Source: Siphonodentalium dalli
Taxonomy: Eukaryota > Mollusca > Scaphopoda > Gadilida > Siphonodentaliidae
Reading direction: 5' to 3'
DNA: 64,000 nt
NCBI GenBank assembly: GCA_032622095.1
Contig: CP136064.1
Coordinates: forward strand, 140,201,954 to 140,265,953
Shown here: positions 1 to 11,885 of the stretch, one piece after another
Numbering within the stretch: position 1 is the stretch's first letter
Layout of the letters: each line of letters starts with the position of its first letter
Made by a program: the position numbers and the translations under genes
The notes under the pieces: model-generated
What the model was told of the DNA's origin: nothing
Database searches by the model: none
Seen by the model: the letters and a program-made list of their open reading frames with translations, nothing else

Positions 1-720
1 TTATCGTATTTTGGCCGCCATATTGGAAGACATCTTGGATTAAGTTTATGGATCCAGTTAGATCAATAAACTATATGCAGTGATCCTGATCACTTCCATC
101 GCCAATTATTTCTAATGTTCTTTGAGCAAATAGTTAGATTATAAAAAAGGTATATTTTAGCGAAAATGTTATACCGCTTGCTTTAAAACATCTCATTTGG
201 AGAAGACAATCAAGGTTAGAATCCAAAAAATCAACGAATGTGATGCCCAAGTTATTTCTTATCATGATTGAAGAGATATATATTTCCTAATCGTCACCAG
301 TTCGATACTATCGGAAATGATGTAGGCGACATGTTGGAAAATCATCAATTTTCCCACTGCCGGTCGTCTTTTTGATGGCGATCTTTGATCGAGAGGACAA
401 ATTATTATAAGACAAATATAGCATGGTGCCACACACATGGATTGTCATATATTTTATATCGCAATTATATTTTTATCATGAATTTCAGCACTAGCGAACT
501 TAATGAAATTGACATGGTGGCCATTTTTATGATGTCATCAGACCACCCAGTCGCAAACACAGAGTGGTCTAACGATTTCTTTTCTGAAGTAGAGACCATA
601 TACTGAGTATGGTCTCCATACATGTTGATAATTTCCCGACGGGAGACCAAAATCGGACATAAGTGACTATACTAATTGTTGTATCCTGAATCTACTATTT
701 ATTGGAGTGATATTTTTCAG
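1..720. other. no gene recognised; probable intron of the kinase gene
   Basis: AT-rich sequence with only short chance reading frames. It ends in a polypyrimidine stretch and TTTTTCAG at 713-720, which fits a splice acceptor for the exon that follows, so at least its right part is probably intron. No repeat of other parts of the window was noticed here. Confidence 0.4.
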
Positions 721-854
721 AATGTATGGTTCTTGTCCGAAAGATTTTACAATATAATCCTTGTATCAGAGCAAACTTGGATGAGATACTGGATGATACG
801 TGGATAACAGGCAAGAAACCGATTCCTCGACAAGTGGTCAGACCCAAATGTTTG
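721..854 (+). CDS. polo-like Ser/Thr kinase exon, end of kinase domain (partial)
   Basis: The frame through 726-854 reads VRKILQYNPCIRANLDEILD followed by DTWITGKKPIP. This matches the last helices of a Ser/Thr kinase domain (subdomain XI: an NP..R motif, then a D-E-I-L and a W), and the order 'R-x-x-LDEIL-D-x-W-T-G...IP' is closest to polo-like kinases, where the same place reads R-P-T-x-x-L-L-x-D and T-S-G-Y-x-P. The exon is bounded by a TTTTTCAG acceptor at 720 and a possible GTCAGT donor at 855; the donor is not ideal. No other kinase exon is visible, and an LTR element starts only 80 bases downstream, so it is either one exon of a gene that lies mostly to the left of the window or an isolated gene fragment. 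The family call is by eye and moderate; generic CAMK-type kinase is the alternative. Confidence 0.42.
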
Positions 855-934
855 GTCAGTATATTAGTTTTATCAATATTATATTTATCAATATATTTTT
901 ATTTTGTGTTCTATCAAATACATGTTGATTCAAA

Positions 935-1275
935 TGTAACACTTCGTATGTTACACGGCGTACGTAAGGTTGATCTATCTGAAGGGTCATTGCTCTGGCC
1001 TCTATGATGGGATCAACAACTCTAAGGTGAATGATTAGGTCGTTGACTCTAGAGTTCACTGCTTTCATCAAAACAAGTTTAATTGACTCTGAAATATATC
1101 TTACACTTCTAGGTAAAGCTATCCACGACGAACGCGTATGTGTAAAGTAAAGTTAAATATTCTTATGTGTTCTCCGTGGCTGTCTGATGTTTGACTATTA
1201 TATATGTGTATAATAAATGTTGTCCATGTTCTGAGAGTTGCCGACTTAGTGTATAAGAACCTGGGGAGTAGTACA
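935..1275 (+). repeat. left LTR, shortened
   Basis: This copy matches the right LTR over its whole length but lacks two stretches: about 115 bases (replaced by eight bases near 1075) and about 27 bases near 1130. The larger missing piece is the part that in the right LTR carries a TATA-like CATATATACT. The polyadenylation-like AATAAA near 1210 is kept. Confidence 0.75.
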
Positions 1276-1284
1276 TTCCCGAGA

Positions 1285-1302
1285 TGGTGCCGTCAGCAGG
1301 AT
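1285..1302 (+). promoter_or_regulatory. candidate tRNA primer-binding site
   Basis: TGGTGCCGTCAGCAGG starts ten bases after the left LTR. Retroelement primer-binding sites begin with TGG, complementary to the tRNA CCA end. The tRNA was not identified. Confidence 0.4.
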
Positions 1303-3870
1303 GCTTCTTGGAATTCTGGGACATAGACGTGCAGGCAGTCACGGGGAAAGAAAGAGAGAAAGGAGAAATACGAAGGAAACAAGGTATGAGGCAATTTGCA
1401 TTATTTGGCTTGGTTCACAACTCTTTATAGGTAGATTTATCTGTGGCTTAAAATTGTTGCGTAAATTTTGTCCATATAAGGTATACTTAGAAACTACTGT
1501 TGAATCAGTATGTTTATTTCGAGTTGATGTTGTTTCAATAATCGTTTCGCCGATTGGAAATAAATGATATCTGGTCTTAATTTTTGTGTAAATTGGCTAA
1601 ACTCTTCATGAGTCGAGTTATCATGGTTTAAAAATTGTGGTGTCAGATTTAAATAAATGATAGCTGGTCTAAATTTTTGTGCAAATTGGCCGTAATTGTT
1701 AAATTTGTAAAATGTTATCAGCAATAAGAAATAATCATTGGAATAAAGTTGTGGTAGTGAACTCACCGTAGTTGTATGTGTGCTTGTTTTCAAACAAGTT
1801 GTAGTTGTTAGAAATTTCCACATGAAGAAATTTGGCAAAAGTCATGGTTAGGTAATTTAAAAAAAAAATCCTCATAGAAATCTATTATGATATATATACA
1901 GTATAGTTGTCAAAGTTCAAAAGTCTGGTTTGACATGAGTTTTGGTTTCAGAATAGATAATTTGTGGCATTTGTTGTTCTGAGCAAGTTGAGGCGTTTAC
2001 ATATATTATTAGCACACTTTTGGTAAACTTGTTTGAAGTTTATATAAATTATTTTTGAATAATGTAAGTCACTGAACAAAAATGTTCTGGGAAATTCAGG
2101 TTATACAAGCACTAAATTATTACACTTTATGCAGGTTATATAGGTATTAAATTTACTGATGATTTTAGTATGTTTTCAAGTTAATCAGTATGATTTTAGT
2201 GAGTTCTGGTTTTGAACGAATTGTGGGTTCAATTTTTGTTAAGGTTGTTCTGTCGGTCAATTAAGCATATAACATAGTTTTATTGTGCCTCGGATGATCT
2301 ATTTGAAAACATTAGTTATTTATGACAGTTTGTCCAGCGAGATATATGTTTAAATAAAAGAAATTAGTTGAAGTAATTCGAAAAATTTAAAATTAAAGAC
2401 ATTATAGTTACTTGAAGTTTGACGTATGGTTTGGGAATGTTCCATTTAGCCAAATGGTTCCAATGTTTTGTAAAAACATCTACACGGATGGTCAGTGGTA
2501 TTTTGTGTTACGACATGCCCGGATTAGGTTCAAATGTTGAAAAAAAATATATGTATATATATATCAAGGTATATGCAACCAGAAAAACAAAGAATGCATA
2601 GAAAACTGATGGTGCCATATTTAAATCTGTTCTGGGAATTCTTTGAGTGTCTTTGAGTAACAATCAAACGGACGAACCACCGATATGTCTTAATGTTTGT
2701 TGGTGGCACAAATATCCCAGAACAAAACAAAAATAGAAAATAAAATCTTACCTTTAATGATTTATCGCAGAAAAGAACGTGAATTTTATCCAAATAATCC
2801 TATTAATTCCATGAAAATAATACGGAATAAAGACACCATTTAGAACAATAGTCAATCACGATGAGATGTTCCTTGTAAACATGAGAAATATATCCAGGCA
2901 ACAGAAAATTGGTACACCACTGGCTATTTCTAGCGAAAACACAATTGAGCTGGCATTTCGGGGTACATATACAGGGGACAATAACCACTGAATACCCTGG
3001 TCACTTCGATGAAAGGCCACTGTTTACAAAACCAATGCATAAATAAAACTAGGAGTCAACACATGGCCTTAGTGGATTAATTATTCGAACTGGCGGACAC
3101 TCAAACCAAGACCCATTCATTGATAACAGGTTCAATACACCTGGTAATTGCTATTGTAGATTATTCGTGCATGCTAACGTAATTAAGTAGCTGTCCACGA
3201 GACCATTTTAGAATTCTCATTGACTACACAGCAGACGATCTAATGCACCTGTTATCATTGACGCATGGTCAGCGTAACCTTATACATGGCTGTGCAAATT
3301 TCGGCTTTTAAGGTATTGTACGTATAGTATGCATGGGGAAGTTTGAAATAAAATCTGGACTCGTCTAAACAAATAAATAAGATAGTTTTGTTCAAGGTTT
3401 TTATGTTGTTTACAGTTCAAATGTTCACTTAGTTTGATGGTATTTGGTCGACAGAAATAATATTGGGGATGTGTTCGGCTCTGTGTCTTTTAACCATGGG
3501 CGTTGCAGTGTTGCGTGAAAATTTGCTCCCTCTGTTGGGCCGCATGGAGTATATAGTCTATCGAAATAAACCAAACTATTGAGTTTATTAAAGGGACATA
3601 TGCGGATTTTAGTATAAGAGGGAATGGTATGTTATTCCTATAAGGACAAATAGTTATTAGTATGTGAACCAATAAGCCAAGCAAATTGTCTCATGGGTTG
3701 TACATTTTATTCAATTGTTCCACAAGGAATAAATATATATATAAAATCTATGGCATTTATATGAAATGTCCTTTGGTGTGGGAGTTGTTTATGTTTGTGA
3801 TAGTTGTTAGAATTACTGGCTGACAAGCTATACCTATAGGTAATTCGACGGGTATTTGGTCCCGTGATAT

Positions 3871-4155
3871 TTAATTTGGCGTTCCGGTAGATGGATAGTG
3901 ATTTTACACGATTGCGTTGATTTAACACGCAAGTGCCAAGGAGTTTGTAAAATCTCAGTTTATAGAGCGATTATACAAGAGCATTTGTACATGCTGGTAT
4001 ATGTAGAGCCTTTTAATTTGGCGATCCGGTAGATGGATAGTGATTTTACACGATTGCGTTGATTTAACACGCAAGTGCCAAGGACTTTGTGTAATATCAG
4101 TTTATAGAGCAATTATACAAGAGCTTTTGTACATGCTGGTATATGTAAGGCCTTT
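3871..4155 (+). repeat. two-unit tandem duplication, unit 142 bp
   Basis: The units start at 3871 and 4013, both with TTAATTTGGCG, and continue through TAGATGGATAGTGATTTTAC and the ATACAAGAGC..TTGTACATGC segment. They differ by a few substitutions. It lies inside the LTR element. Confidence 0.85.
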
Positions 4156-4548
4156 GAGCCAAATTAAAATGTGAATCGGTTACATGGTCATTTTCAAAGG
4201 TGAAATCGTGTTCTACTCGTATAAGCGTGATTTAGCGGACTAATGGCATTTAATAATAACCATATTAATTAATTTAAGTTCTTACACAACGTGTAACTGT
4301 TTCGGAACCAAAAGCTTATTCTCGGATCATGACATTCCTCTGTTTCGGAACAATTCCTGTTATCGACGGTTTCGCTCGAGTAAAGAACTTTCGGAGTGTG
4401 ACATTCCTGTGATAGGAACTTGTGGGATTATGACATTCTTCTGTTTTGGAACAATTCATATTCCAAATGGGATAGTTTAAATCTCTATCACGGAATCATC
4501 AAGTTTTTTGTCTTAGGACGAAAATCTTGAAAAAGGTGATACGAGTTA

Positions 4549-5025
4549 TGTAACACTTCGTATTTTACACGGCGTACGTAAGGTTAATCTATCTGAAGGG
4601 TCATTGCTCTGGCCTCTATGATGGGATCAACAACTCTAAGGTGAATGATTAGGTCATTGACTCTAGAGTTTACTGCTTTCATCAAAACAATGGGAGCGGC
4701 GGATACGTGTTCCAATCAAATCCCGACATCTGGCGGCCGGGGCGTTTCCCCCAGCACATATATACTGGACAGAGCCAGACTCTGCATGATAGATCTCTTT
4801 AGATTGTGACTCTGAAATATATCTTACAATTCTAGGTAAAGCTATCCACGACGAACGCGTCGTCGTGGTAGCTATGATTATGTGTAAACTTGTAAAGTAA
4901 AGTAAAATATTCTTATGTGTTCTCCGTGGCTGTCTGATGTTTGACTATTATATATGTGTATAATAAATGTTGTCCATGTTCTGATAGTTGCCGACTTAGT
5001 GTATAAGAACCTGGGGTGTGGTACA
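4549..5025 (+). repeat. right LTR, longer form
   Basis: It is 477 bases with TG...CA ends and has a GC-rich block at 4692-4806 that the left LTR lacks. That block contains a TATA-like CATATATACT at 4756-4765, followed by a short-range start-site-like region, so it is the likely U3 promoter; an AATAAA lies downstream at about 4960. Position and order fit U3-R-U5. Confidence 0.75.
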
Positions 5026-6617
5026 CAAAGCGTCAAAATAATAATGAACAACACACGTAATGTAGGCATTTGAAAGGTCATAACACGAAGCTCGGGTTGG
5101 GTTAGGATATCATCCCCTTGTTGCAAGGTGTTGTCATCAGTGGAATGGGCGGGCAGTGTGTGGGCGCGGCGTAATGTATGCTGTGAGTCGGTACAAGTGA
5201 CTCATTAGATTATCCAGTCCAGGCTCAAAGATAAATTATCAGATGTCAATGCGTCTACTGCTTATTTGGGGTTACGAATATTTTTTTGCATTTTGGATGT
5301 TTAACTCTTTAGTTCCCACACTAGCTGTATAAGCCACCCTGTCATCTCCCTGCAGCTATAACATGATACCGACGGTGTGTTCTCGTGAATATATCAAGTA
5401 CCAGACGCTATTTCCCCATAAGAATTTGGCTTGTCGGAAAGTATCCCGTTGCTCAATAAGTGGTAGTAAACCTGTTACTGTGTTGACGCAGTGAGGGTAA
5501 TATATTGGAGTGACAGCTCCAACTGGGGATAATGAGCATAAGCCGGGACGTGTGTCGTAATATGAGAAAAGTCGACACCTGAGTATAGTATCTTTGACTT
5601 TTTCATTGGGATTAGTTCAATATCAGTAAATTAAACTATATGTATTGTGCGTTTCGTCAGCTCTGAAATGTATGGACACGAATGTCACATTGTGACAATA
5701 AAATATGTCTTATACAAATGATCCTTGCTCAGGATTTAGACCCGTCTTATTTAGAAAAAGTCACCAACTCCCAAAAGTATTTTGTAAACAATTCAAAGCA
5801 AATGTGTTCTGTTTTCTTCTTATCTAGAAGACAATTATATCTATAATATTTTAAGTGGATACCAGAAATATCTCATGATATGGCCCAAGGACTAAATTTC
5901 GCGACCAACTTGTCGTGACTGAAAGTACATTGTTTCTGGAGATAATGAGTTTATGTTGCTACTGCCAGAAATAATTTATTTCCGCTGGCGAAAAGTGCAG
6001 CTAGTCGCTCGCGAAAATAAATAAATATATTTGTCCGGTATCAATTCAGAACGCTATATATCCTCTATTTCGTTCAGCCAAAATAACGCGATGTCACACT
6101 ACGAAATTCAAGTAAGGTTTTAAATATATATTTTCAGAACGGTGATGTTTGCAATTGTTTATTACTATAAACTAACATGCAAATGTAACATTTATCAACA
6201 TTTTCGACTTCAAAAACACCTATTATATAACACGTCGTGCTAAGTGTGGAAGTTAATCTTCGTGAAAACACTGTATGGCATCACCATTTAAAATTTAGCA
6301 TTATGGAATATAAGAGAAATTTGAAACAATCCATATACCGGTATATAGGTGTGCAAATACATACTATTTTATCACATACGTCAGAAACACCAGAAACATA
6401 TACCAACATTATCAGAAAAAGGACCGCACAATGTACAAATTGTGTTGATATAGATCTTTCCTTTTACTCAAGAAACCAAACATGTTTGAGAAAATAGTTT
6501 GTGAAATCTTCGATCAAGCAATTTGTAACATAACGTCCAACTGAAACATGCATGTAACACCAGCCATTTGAAGCGGTTTGAAACAATAATACATAATTGT
6601 AGCTGAGCTGTCGTGTG

Positions 6618-7390
6618 TCCACTCCTGGTCAAGTGGTCATGCTAATATGCTATGATGCCGGTGGTCATGTTGAATTTCTATGATGCCGGTAGGGCAAACT
6701 GATTCCGTTACGAAAAAGTACCGTTATTTTTCTAAATTTGTAATTTTCACGGTGATTGGATAACTAGAGCGATTTGATAAAAAAAACATTCAAGAACATA
6801 TATATTTTTGAAAAATATAATAATAACTGCGCTGTTGTTTCTAAAACGACACAAATAGCCATCTTGATTATAGTCGATTTTCAACTAATGCAACCATTAT
6901 TAAAGTCACAGGCGGCATTTGTTGCAGAAATATTTATATTTGTTCAAATCTCCATCAACAGAATGAACGCCAACATATTTACAGTTCCACTCCTAAGACA
7001 AACATAACCAGTGCGTAAATAGTATATTGTCGTCAAGACGTACAATGGTGTACGTAAACAAGAGACTGCTCGTGTTACATAAGTTGAGAACAAGGTCTGT
7101 CTATATCTTACTGTTCCTTCTGTTTATGGTGGATTTTGACATAGATGAATATTTGAACACCATACCCACCGCGAACGCCGGCCGTATCTTTAAAAATATT
7201 TCGCAATAAATTTGTTTTTGAATGTTTTAATTTGATACGCATAATGGATTTTCAGATTATCGGAACACCGCAATTGATTAAAAATAAAATAACGGTAGTT
7301 TTTGTTAACAGCAACAGTTTGCCCTAACAGCATCATATCAATTCAGCAGGACCCAACCGCATTAGCATTACCATTTGACCAGGTGTTGTC
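6618..7390. repeat. MITE with roughly 120-bp imperfect terminal inverted repeats
   Basis: The left end (6618-6745, containing CCTGGTCAAGTGGTCATGC and GTAGGGCAAACTG) is matched in reverse complement by the right end (about 7285-7390). The middle is AT-rich without coding capacity. A related end recurs at 56510-56655 (GCAGGACCCAACCGCA). It is nested in the piggyBac remnant and so is younger than that element. Confidence 0.6.
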
Positions 7391-7562
7391 AACAATTCTT
7401 TGGTTTGAAATTATAAATGAGTCAAATCGGGCAATTCACCAAATTTGAAATTATATCATGAAATGTGTTGCGTGAACAATTAATATAGTTGGATAGTTTG
7501 AATGTTAACTGAGTATATCAATATACAGTCGATACACATTGGGTTCCTATGATGTACATTCA

Positions 7563-7937
7563 CTATATATATTCTTCCATTTTCCACTTGGCATAGTTGT
7601 TAGTATGCCTGGCTATTTCCGCATACTTCGATGGCAAGAACATCAAATTGAAATAGTCCAAAGCTGTTGCTGTATCAGTATCGAATTCATCTGGTATAAC
7701 TGGCCCTGTCCTTTGTGTAAATGGCGGAAGTGATACCTTTCGAAGTTTATATGACCAGCCAATCGGGCTAGTATTCAAGCTGCTATCGGCGATGGAGGTC
7801 ACATTGTCGCTGGTAGCAGGGGGAGAGTAATCATCATCTGAATCTTCTGATGACGAGAAACCACAATCTCCGCTAGAATCGTTATCATCTCCCATTAACA
7901 TGTCGATCACTTGCTGTTTCGAAAATTTTGCAGCCAT
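7563..7937 (-). pseudogene. piggyBac transposase-derived protein, N-terminal fragment (PGBD-like)
   Basis: The 124-residue frame starts MAAKFSKQQVIDMLMGDDND, is rich in Ser, Asp and Glu to about residue 40, and then reads PPFTQRTGPVIP, later ALDYFNLMFLPSKYAEI and HTNNYA. Acidic leader, P-F-x-x-x-x-G-P, L-x-Y-F and T-N-x-Y-A are the order seen at the start of piggyBac-type transposases (PGBD4-like, DDE_Tnp_1_7). The family protein is about 550-600 residues, so the catalytic Asp residues and the C-terminal Cys-rich finger are missing; the frame stops just after the T-N-x-Y-A motif. The ATG at 7937 is followed by the typical leader and is the natural start. It lies on the minus strand, pointing inward from the right end of the TTAA-bounded element. 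Confidence 0.72.
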
Positions 7938-8149
7938 ATTGTTCGTAAATACTTAGAATGGTACCACTGATGTCTGTCCCCAATATAAACCCCAAGTAAC
8001 ACAGCGTGTGTCGCGCGCGATGCCCACGGTGCCACGTTTATTGTTATTAGATAGGCAAATAACGAGTTGACATAACCGGGCGGTCTCTATTAGAAACTAG
8101 CGGGGAGCATATGGGCGAACTCATTAGTACAGTCTGGGCCTAGTGTGGT

Positions 8150-8281
8150 GCTCTAAAGCGCTTGTGGGGAAGTCTGGTAACGCGCTCTTATGCGCTTCTA
8201 GGGATATGCTGCGAGGCATCCACATGCGCTTATGGGGAAAATAGTGCAAAGCGTCCAGGGACGCTTATGGGAAGTAAAGAG
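8150..8281 (-). repeat. piggyBac subterminal repeats
   Basis: Variants of GCGCTTATGGGGAA occur near 8158, 8187, 8224 and 8261, ending in GGGAAGTAAAGAG next to TTAA. Repeated subterminal words of this kind are possible transposase binding sites; that role is inferred. Confidence 0.5.
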
Positions 8282-8285
8282 TTAA

Positions 8286-10440
8286 GTGGGCCATAATTAT
8301 TAGGTTGCTAGCCTGATAGTTTGCATTTGAGGTCCCATATCTCACTTTATTGTGTTATTGCAATGCTCAATTCAATTAATTTCTAAGAAGAAAAAAGGCC
8401 ATAAGTCAGAGAATAAAGTCAACGGACTGGAACTATAATTGAAATTGACCTGAATAATGGAATTGTCATTCCTCCTACGAAGTGTCGTTTCGATCGGATG
8501 ATTTGAACTGGAGTTAACGCCCTTACAAGGAATCGGACGGACACGCGAACGGACGCGGGAACGAACTGACGCCGCTGATTACAATAGTTCTCCAAAATTA
8601 CCAAGGGGCAGCAATAAATAAACTTGAAAGTGAGTTTTTATCAGAAATACAGCTGTTTACGTTTTCACTTTCTCTCCTTAAGCAGGCAATTTATAATTTT
8701 AAAATGAACATCTGCGTGCCCCTTTTATCGAGCTACATGTACATGTATAATACAGATGTTAGAATGATGACATTTATAATGACACATAATTCACATAGTT
8801 CGCAGCACATTTTATATTATATTTATAAAACCATTGTTGGCGTATATTTACTAACTCGTGCTAGTGTCTCAGTGGTGTGTGAAGTCAGACATGGTGTGAA
8901 CTAAAATTGACTTCGCCCAAACATAGTTAATGGGAGGTATATAATCATTAATGCTCATTTAAAATTTGACGTTTCGAAATTATCATGCCAACTAGAGTTC
9001 TGGTGGATAGCCCCTCTGATGTGATTTTAAATCTAAAAAATAAGTCACCATTTAATTGGCATACATGTGGTGTTCCAATGAGCTGGAAAGCAACAAAATG
9101 ACGCAATCGTCACCTTAATGATGTGTAATGATATGGCTCCCATTTTGATCCAATTATTTGCCTACAATTGGAAGATATTGTTTCGTGCTTGCAATATGCC
9201 GTACAGCAATAAAACACGCGAATTGCAATTTGCATGACAGTGATTACTGGGGACGTACTTTATATATAACCACAATTTATAGATAGTACATTTTAGAAGT
9301 ATACTATACTCTACTATTATTCAGAGGGATTTTGTGTTCCTGATGTGTCCTGGGTTTTAACAATTACGAATATTCGGTAAAAATTATCAGCATATTGTGT
9401 AAACAAATGAAACTGTGCTGCATAATTTCCGGTGTCGGATAAACAGAGTGATTGTGTACCTATTTCACTATATATGTGGATTATGTGCGTATTTGCGCGA
9501 GCATATGTTGCAATGTGACCCATTCAACATCGAAATATTGTGGCGAAGATTAGTAGCTTGCAAAGAACACAGTGACTGTTTTAACCAAAGTTCATAAGAA
9601 GGGTCTTCCGGGTGTTGAGAGTTTTGTTTATCGCACAATATTTACATACTGTAACAGAATACGAACCTGACATTTACATACTATTTACGCGATATTGAAT
9701 TTGTCGAACTAGAAAATGTGGTGAAATGGCTGTGGGCCATCGGGTTGTCCATGTTGTCTGACTAATTTAAAGGCTTAACATGTCAGCCTGTTCTCTTGAA
9801 AACCCGTACATTATCTGCTTATATAAAACTTGTTTTAGGCAGTTAATATTCTCAGAATCGCCTCATTTTAAGTCGATAATGTGCTGAAAATGAGAGCATT
9901 TCAGTCGCATTATTATAAAGCGATTCTAAGCAGAGTATGCGCGGACAGTGATACAAAGAAGCCAACTCATAACTTTTCATGTCTACGTTCTTTAACACGT
10001 GTTTTCACTGTGGCCCGCGCCATAAAACGAAATAACTGGTGTGCGTCCATTATCTGCTTATTTTAGAATAAAATATTCACATTATGTACCTATTTCACAT
10101 TATAGGTCAATTATTTACGTATTTGAACATATTTAACATGTCTGAGAGAACCACAAATCGATCTATAATAGGCTAAAATAGACCGATCGGTCTCCCTGGC
10201 ACAGTACACACTGTTGATGGAACTCTAAATTACTTGACTATTAAAATTCTAATTGCTTGAATATTAGTATATGTTTATTGTGAACATTCTCTGTAAATAA
10301 TTATTCGGTGTCATGAAAAAGAGATCAGAATTAATTGTGTTTAAGTATTTGTTGAAAGATAATTATAGAACAGTTTAGAGTGACTCACCTTATCAGAGAT
10401 GCATGCTGGCTCTGAAAACCATATCGTCTATTTTAGCCCA
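8286..10440. other. no gene recognised
   Basis: AT-rich sequence with only short chance frames. No domain, splice-bounded exon or long repeat was recognised. Confidence 0.5.
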
Positions 10441-10445
10441 TTCGG

Positions 10446-10757
10446 GCTATTATAGATCGATTGGTGGTTCACCAGACCTGTTTAAGATGTCTGATTTATT
10501 ATTTTTATACGGTTCAAGCCCATTTGTACCAACGCATAAATATATCTGCGATAAATTACAAACAATTACGATTAATAGCAAACATTTGTGATAAATCGCC
10601 AAGTAGTTTGCTTGCGATTTATCGCTAAGTACGGGCAAATTATCGCAAAGAAGTTTCGCAAACGTTTGCGATTTACCGGGCAAAGTAGTATGCGATTTAT
10701 CCGGCTATTATAAATCGATTGGTGGTTCAGCCATACCTGTTTAAGATGTTTAATTTA
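10446..10757. repeat. direct repeat pair with a short-motif repeat between
   Basis: GGCTATTATAGATCGATTGG at about 10455 and GGCTATTATAAATCGATTGG at about 10703 begin two copies of a 55-base segment that continues through ACCTGTTTAAGATGT. Between them (10560-10700) the motif GCGATTTATC and its variants recurs on both strands. No coding role is seen. Confidence 0.6.
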
Positions 10758-11283
10758 TAGTGTTTACTTTAATTACACACAAATTATGAACGTTGGACGA
10801 TTATTTCAGACAAATTTTACTCCACTTGCAGGGAACAGGTCATGGAAATCCTGAAATCGAGATGTTAAACCAGGAATTAAGTACAAAAACGCGATCGAGG
10901 TTCTATAGTAATAAAAGTAATATAACGGGGATTATTTCAATTTGCACTGTGTTAGGGAGCCCAGGTAATTGATAACATGATCTTCAAAAACCTCGATCGG
11001 TGTTTTGTACTTAATTCGAATGTTTAAACGCGATGGCATCCTTTGGAATCTAACATGCCACATCGTTATATATATCCTTTATTTCCTCCGTTAACGAAGA
11101 GCTTTTACAGTATAATTTAAATGTTTACACAATTGCAATGAACAAATGAACGAATACAAAAAAGGAATAAGTTAATAAACATTAATGTATGTGGTAGAAA
11201 GGTGAGCCAGCCACATACTGGACGATGCAGTCATGCACGCACATAGCGAGACAGGTCGGTAAGCAGACAGCTGGTCATGCATA
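10758..11283. other. no gene recognised
   Basis: A short inverted word pair (TACTTAATTC near 10880 and 11010, with CCTCGATC near both) may mark a small fold-back. Nothing else was seen. Confidence 0.3.
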
Positions 11284-11405
11284 CAACAGGCCATACATAC
11301 ATACATATATGCATCAATACACACATACAAACATACATATATACATTCATACGTACATACATAATTACGTACGTACATACATACATAAATACACACATAC
11401 ATCCG
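11284..11405. repeat. (ACAT)n-type microsatellite, degenerate
   Basis: Runs of CATACATA with single-base changes. It keeps chance frames open on both strands that read as alternating Tyr/His/Ile/Thr or Cys/Val/Tyr; these are not genes. Confidence 0.9.
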
Positions 11406-11796
11406 GGGATATTGGCAGGCAATCTAGTGGGCAATCCGACGTAAACAAGCACACAGTCATACGATGTATGGTTATATATAGAGACTTACAACAGAACACC
11501 ACGCTCGCATGAAATCTTCCGACGAATCACTCAAAAATAAACAAAACTGTATTATGTACATATCTCGATTTGAAAGAGGGTGTTTTATTTTGATTCTCAG
11601 TAAATCCAACTTCGAAGAGATGTATTTGCATGTATGTTGATTGTGGCGACCCTGTTAGCACACCAGCAAATGTCCGACGTGGAAGTTGTTATGGTAGTTT
11701 AGATGTTATTATCCCGTTTTCAGAGTGGGCGATATTGACCCAGAGTCGGCATGTGTTTCATTTTGGCTGGTAGGGGACTTGATCTGAGGGAATCTG

Positions 11797-11885
11797 GTTA
11801 TTAACGCCATCGGTGTATTCTGTGCTTGAAAATATAATAACCACTGGTCCAATGGGGGAATATGGCGATGTAAAAACTGTAGTGG
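11797..11885 (+). repeat. dispersed repeat, copy 1
   Basis: Matches 33884-33968 in the same orientation through AACGCC, GGTGTAT, CTGTGCTTGAAAATATAATA and CGATGTAAAA. The second copy lies just outside the right end of the candidate giant element. Family unknown. Confidence 0.65.

Larger units (their letters stand above)
1276..4548. other. LTR element interior, no coding domains
   Basis: No frame over 115 codons and none with a recognisable domain. A degenerate duplication of about 95 bases sits near 1557-1610 and 1653-1697 (both contain AAATAAATGATA and CTGGTC). A clear tandem duplication occupies 3871-4155. Confidence 0.6.
931..5029 (+). mobile_element. non-coding LTR retrotransposon with 4-bp target duplication
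   Basis: Two direct repeats beginning TGTAACAC and ending GTACA lie at 935-1275 and 4549-5025. The element is bounded on both outer sides by CAAA (931-934 and 5026-5029), a target-site duplication of the length expected for retroviral-type integrases. A primer-binding-site candidate starting TGG lies ten bases after the left LTR and a purine-rich run precedes the right LTR. The 3.27-kb interior has no gag, protease, reverse transcriptase or integrase signature in any frame, so it resembles a LARD-type non-autonomous element or a heavily decayed one. Orientation is inferred from the primer site and purine tract; the superfamily (BEL or Gypsy) cannot be told. Confidence 0.72.
5301..8285 (-). 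mobile_element. gutted piggyBac-family transposon bounded by TTAA
   Basis: TTAA at 5301-5304 and 8282-8285 flank inverted ends: CTCTTTAGTTCCCA on the left and, read on the minus strand, CTCTTTACTTCCCA on the right (13 of 14). TTAA is the obligate target and duplication of piggyBac. A piggyBac-like transposase N-terminus (7563-7937, minus) starts 345 bases inside the right end, which is the usual place, and the 2.98-kb span equals a normal full-length element. The rest of the transposase frame is not recognisable; an 0.77-kb MITE sits inside. The left terminal repeat is short, so the boundary call is strong on the right and fair on the left. Confidence 0.65.

Noticed and set aside
6237-6497. 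Plus-strand frame with CxxC considered as the Cys-rich end of the piggyBac transposase
   Set aside because: Wrong strand relative to the N-terminal fragment, and the ligand spacing does not fit.
11172-11512. Frames of 73-95 codons with Tyr/Val/Cys or His/Thr/Ile alternation
   Set aside because: Translations of the ACAT microsatellite.
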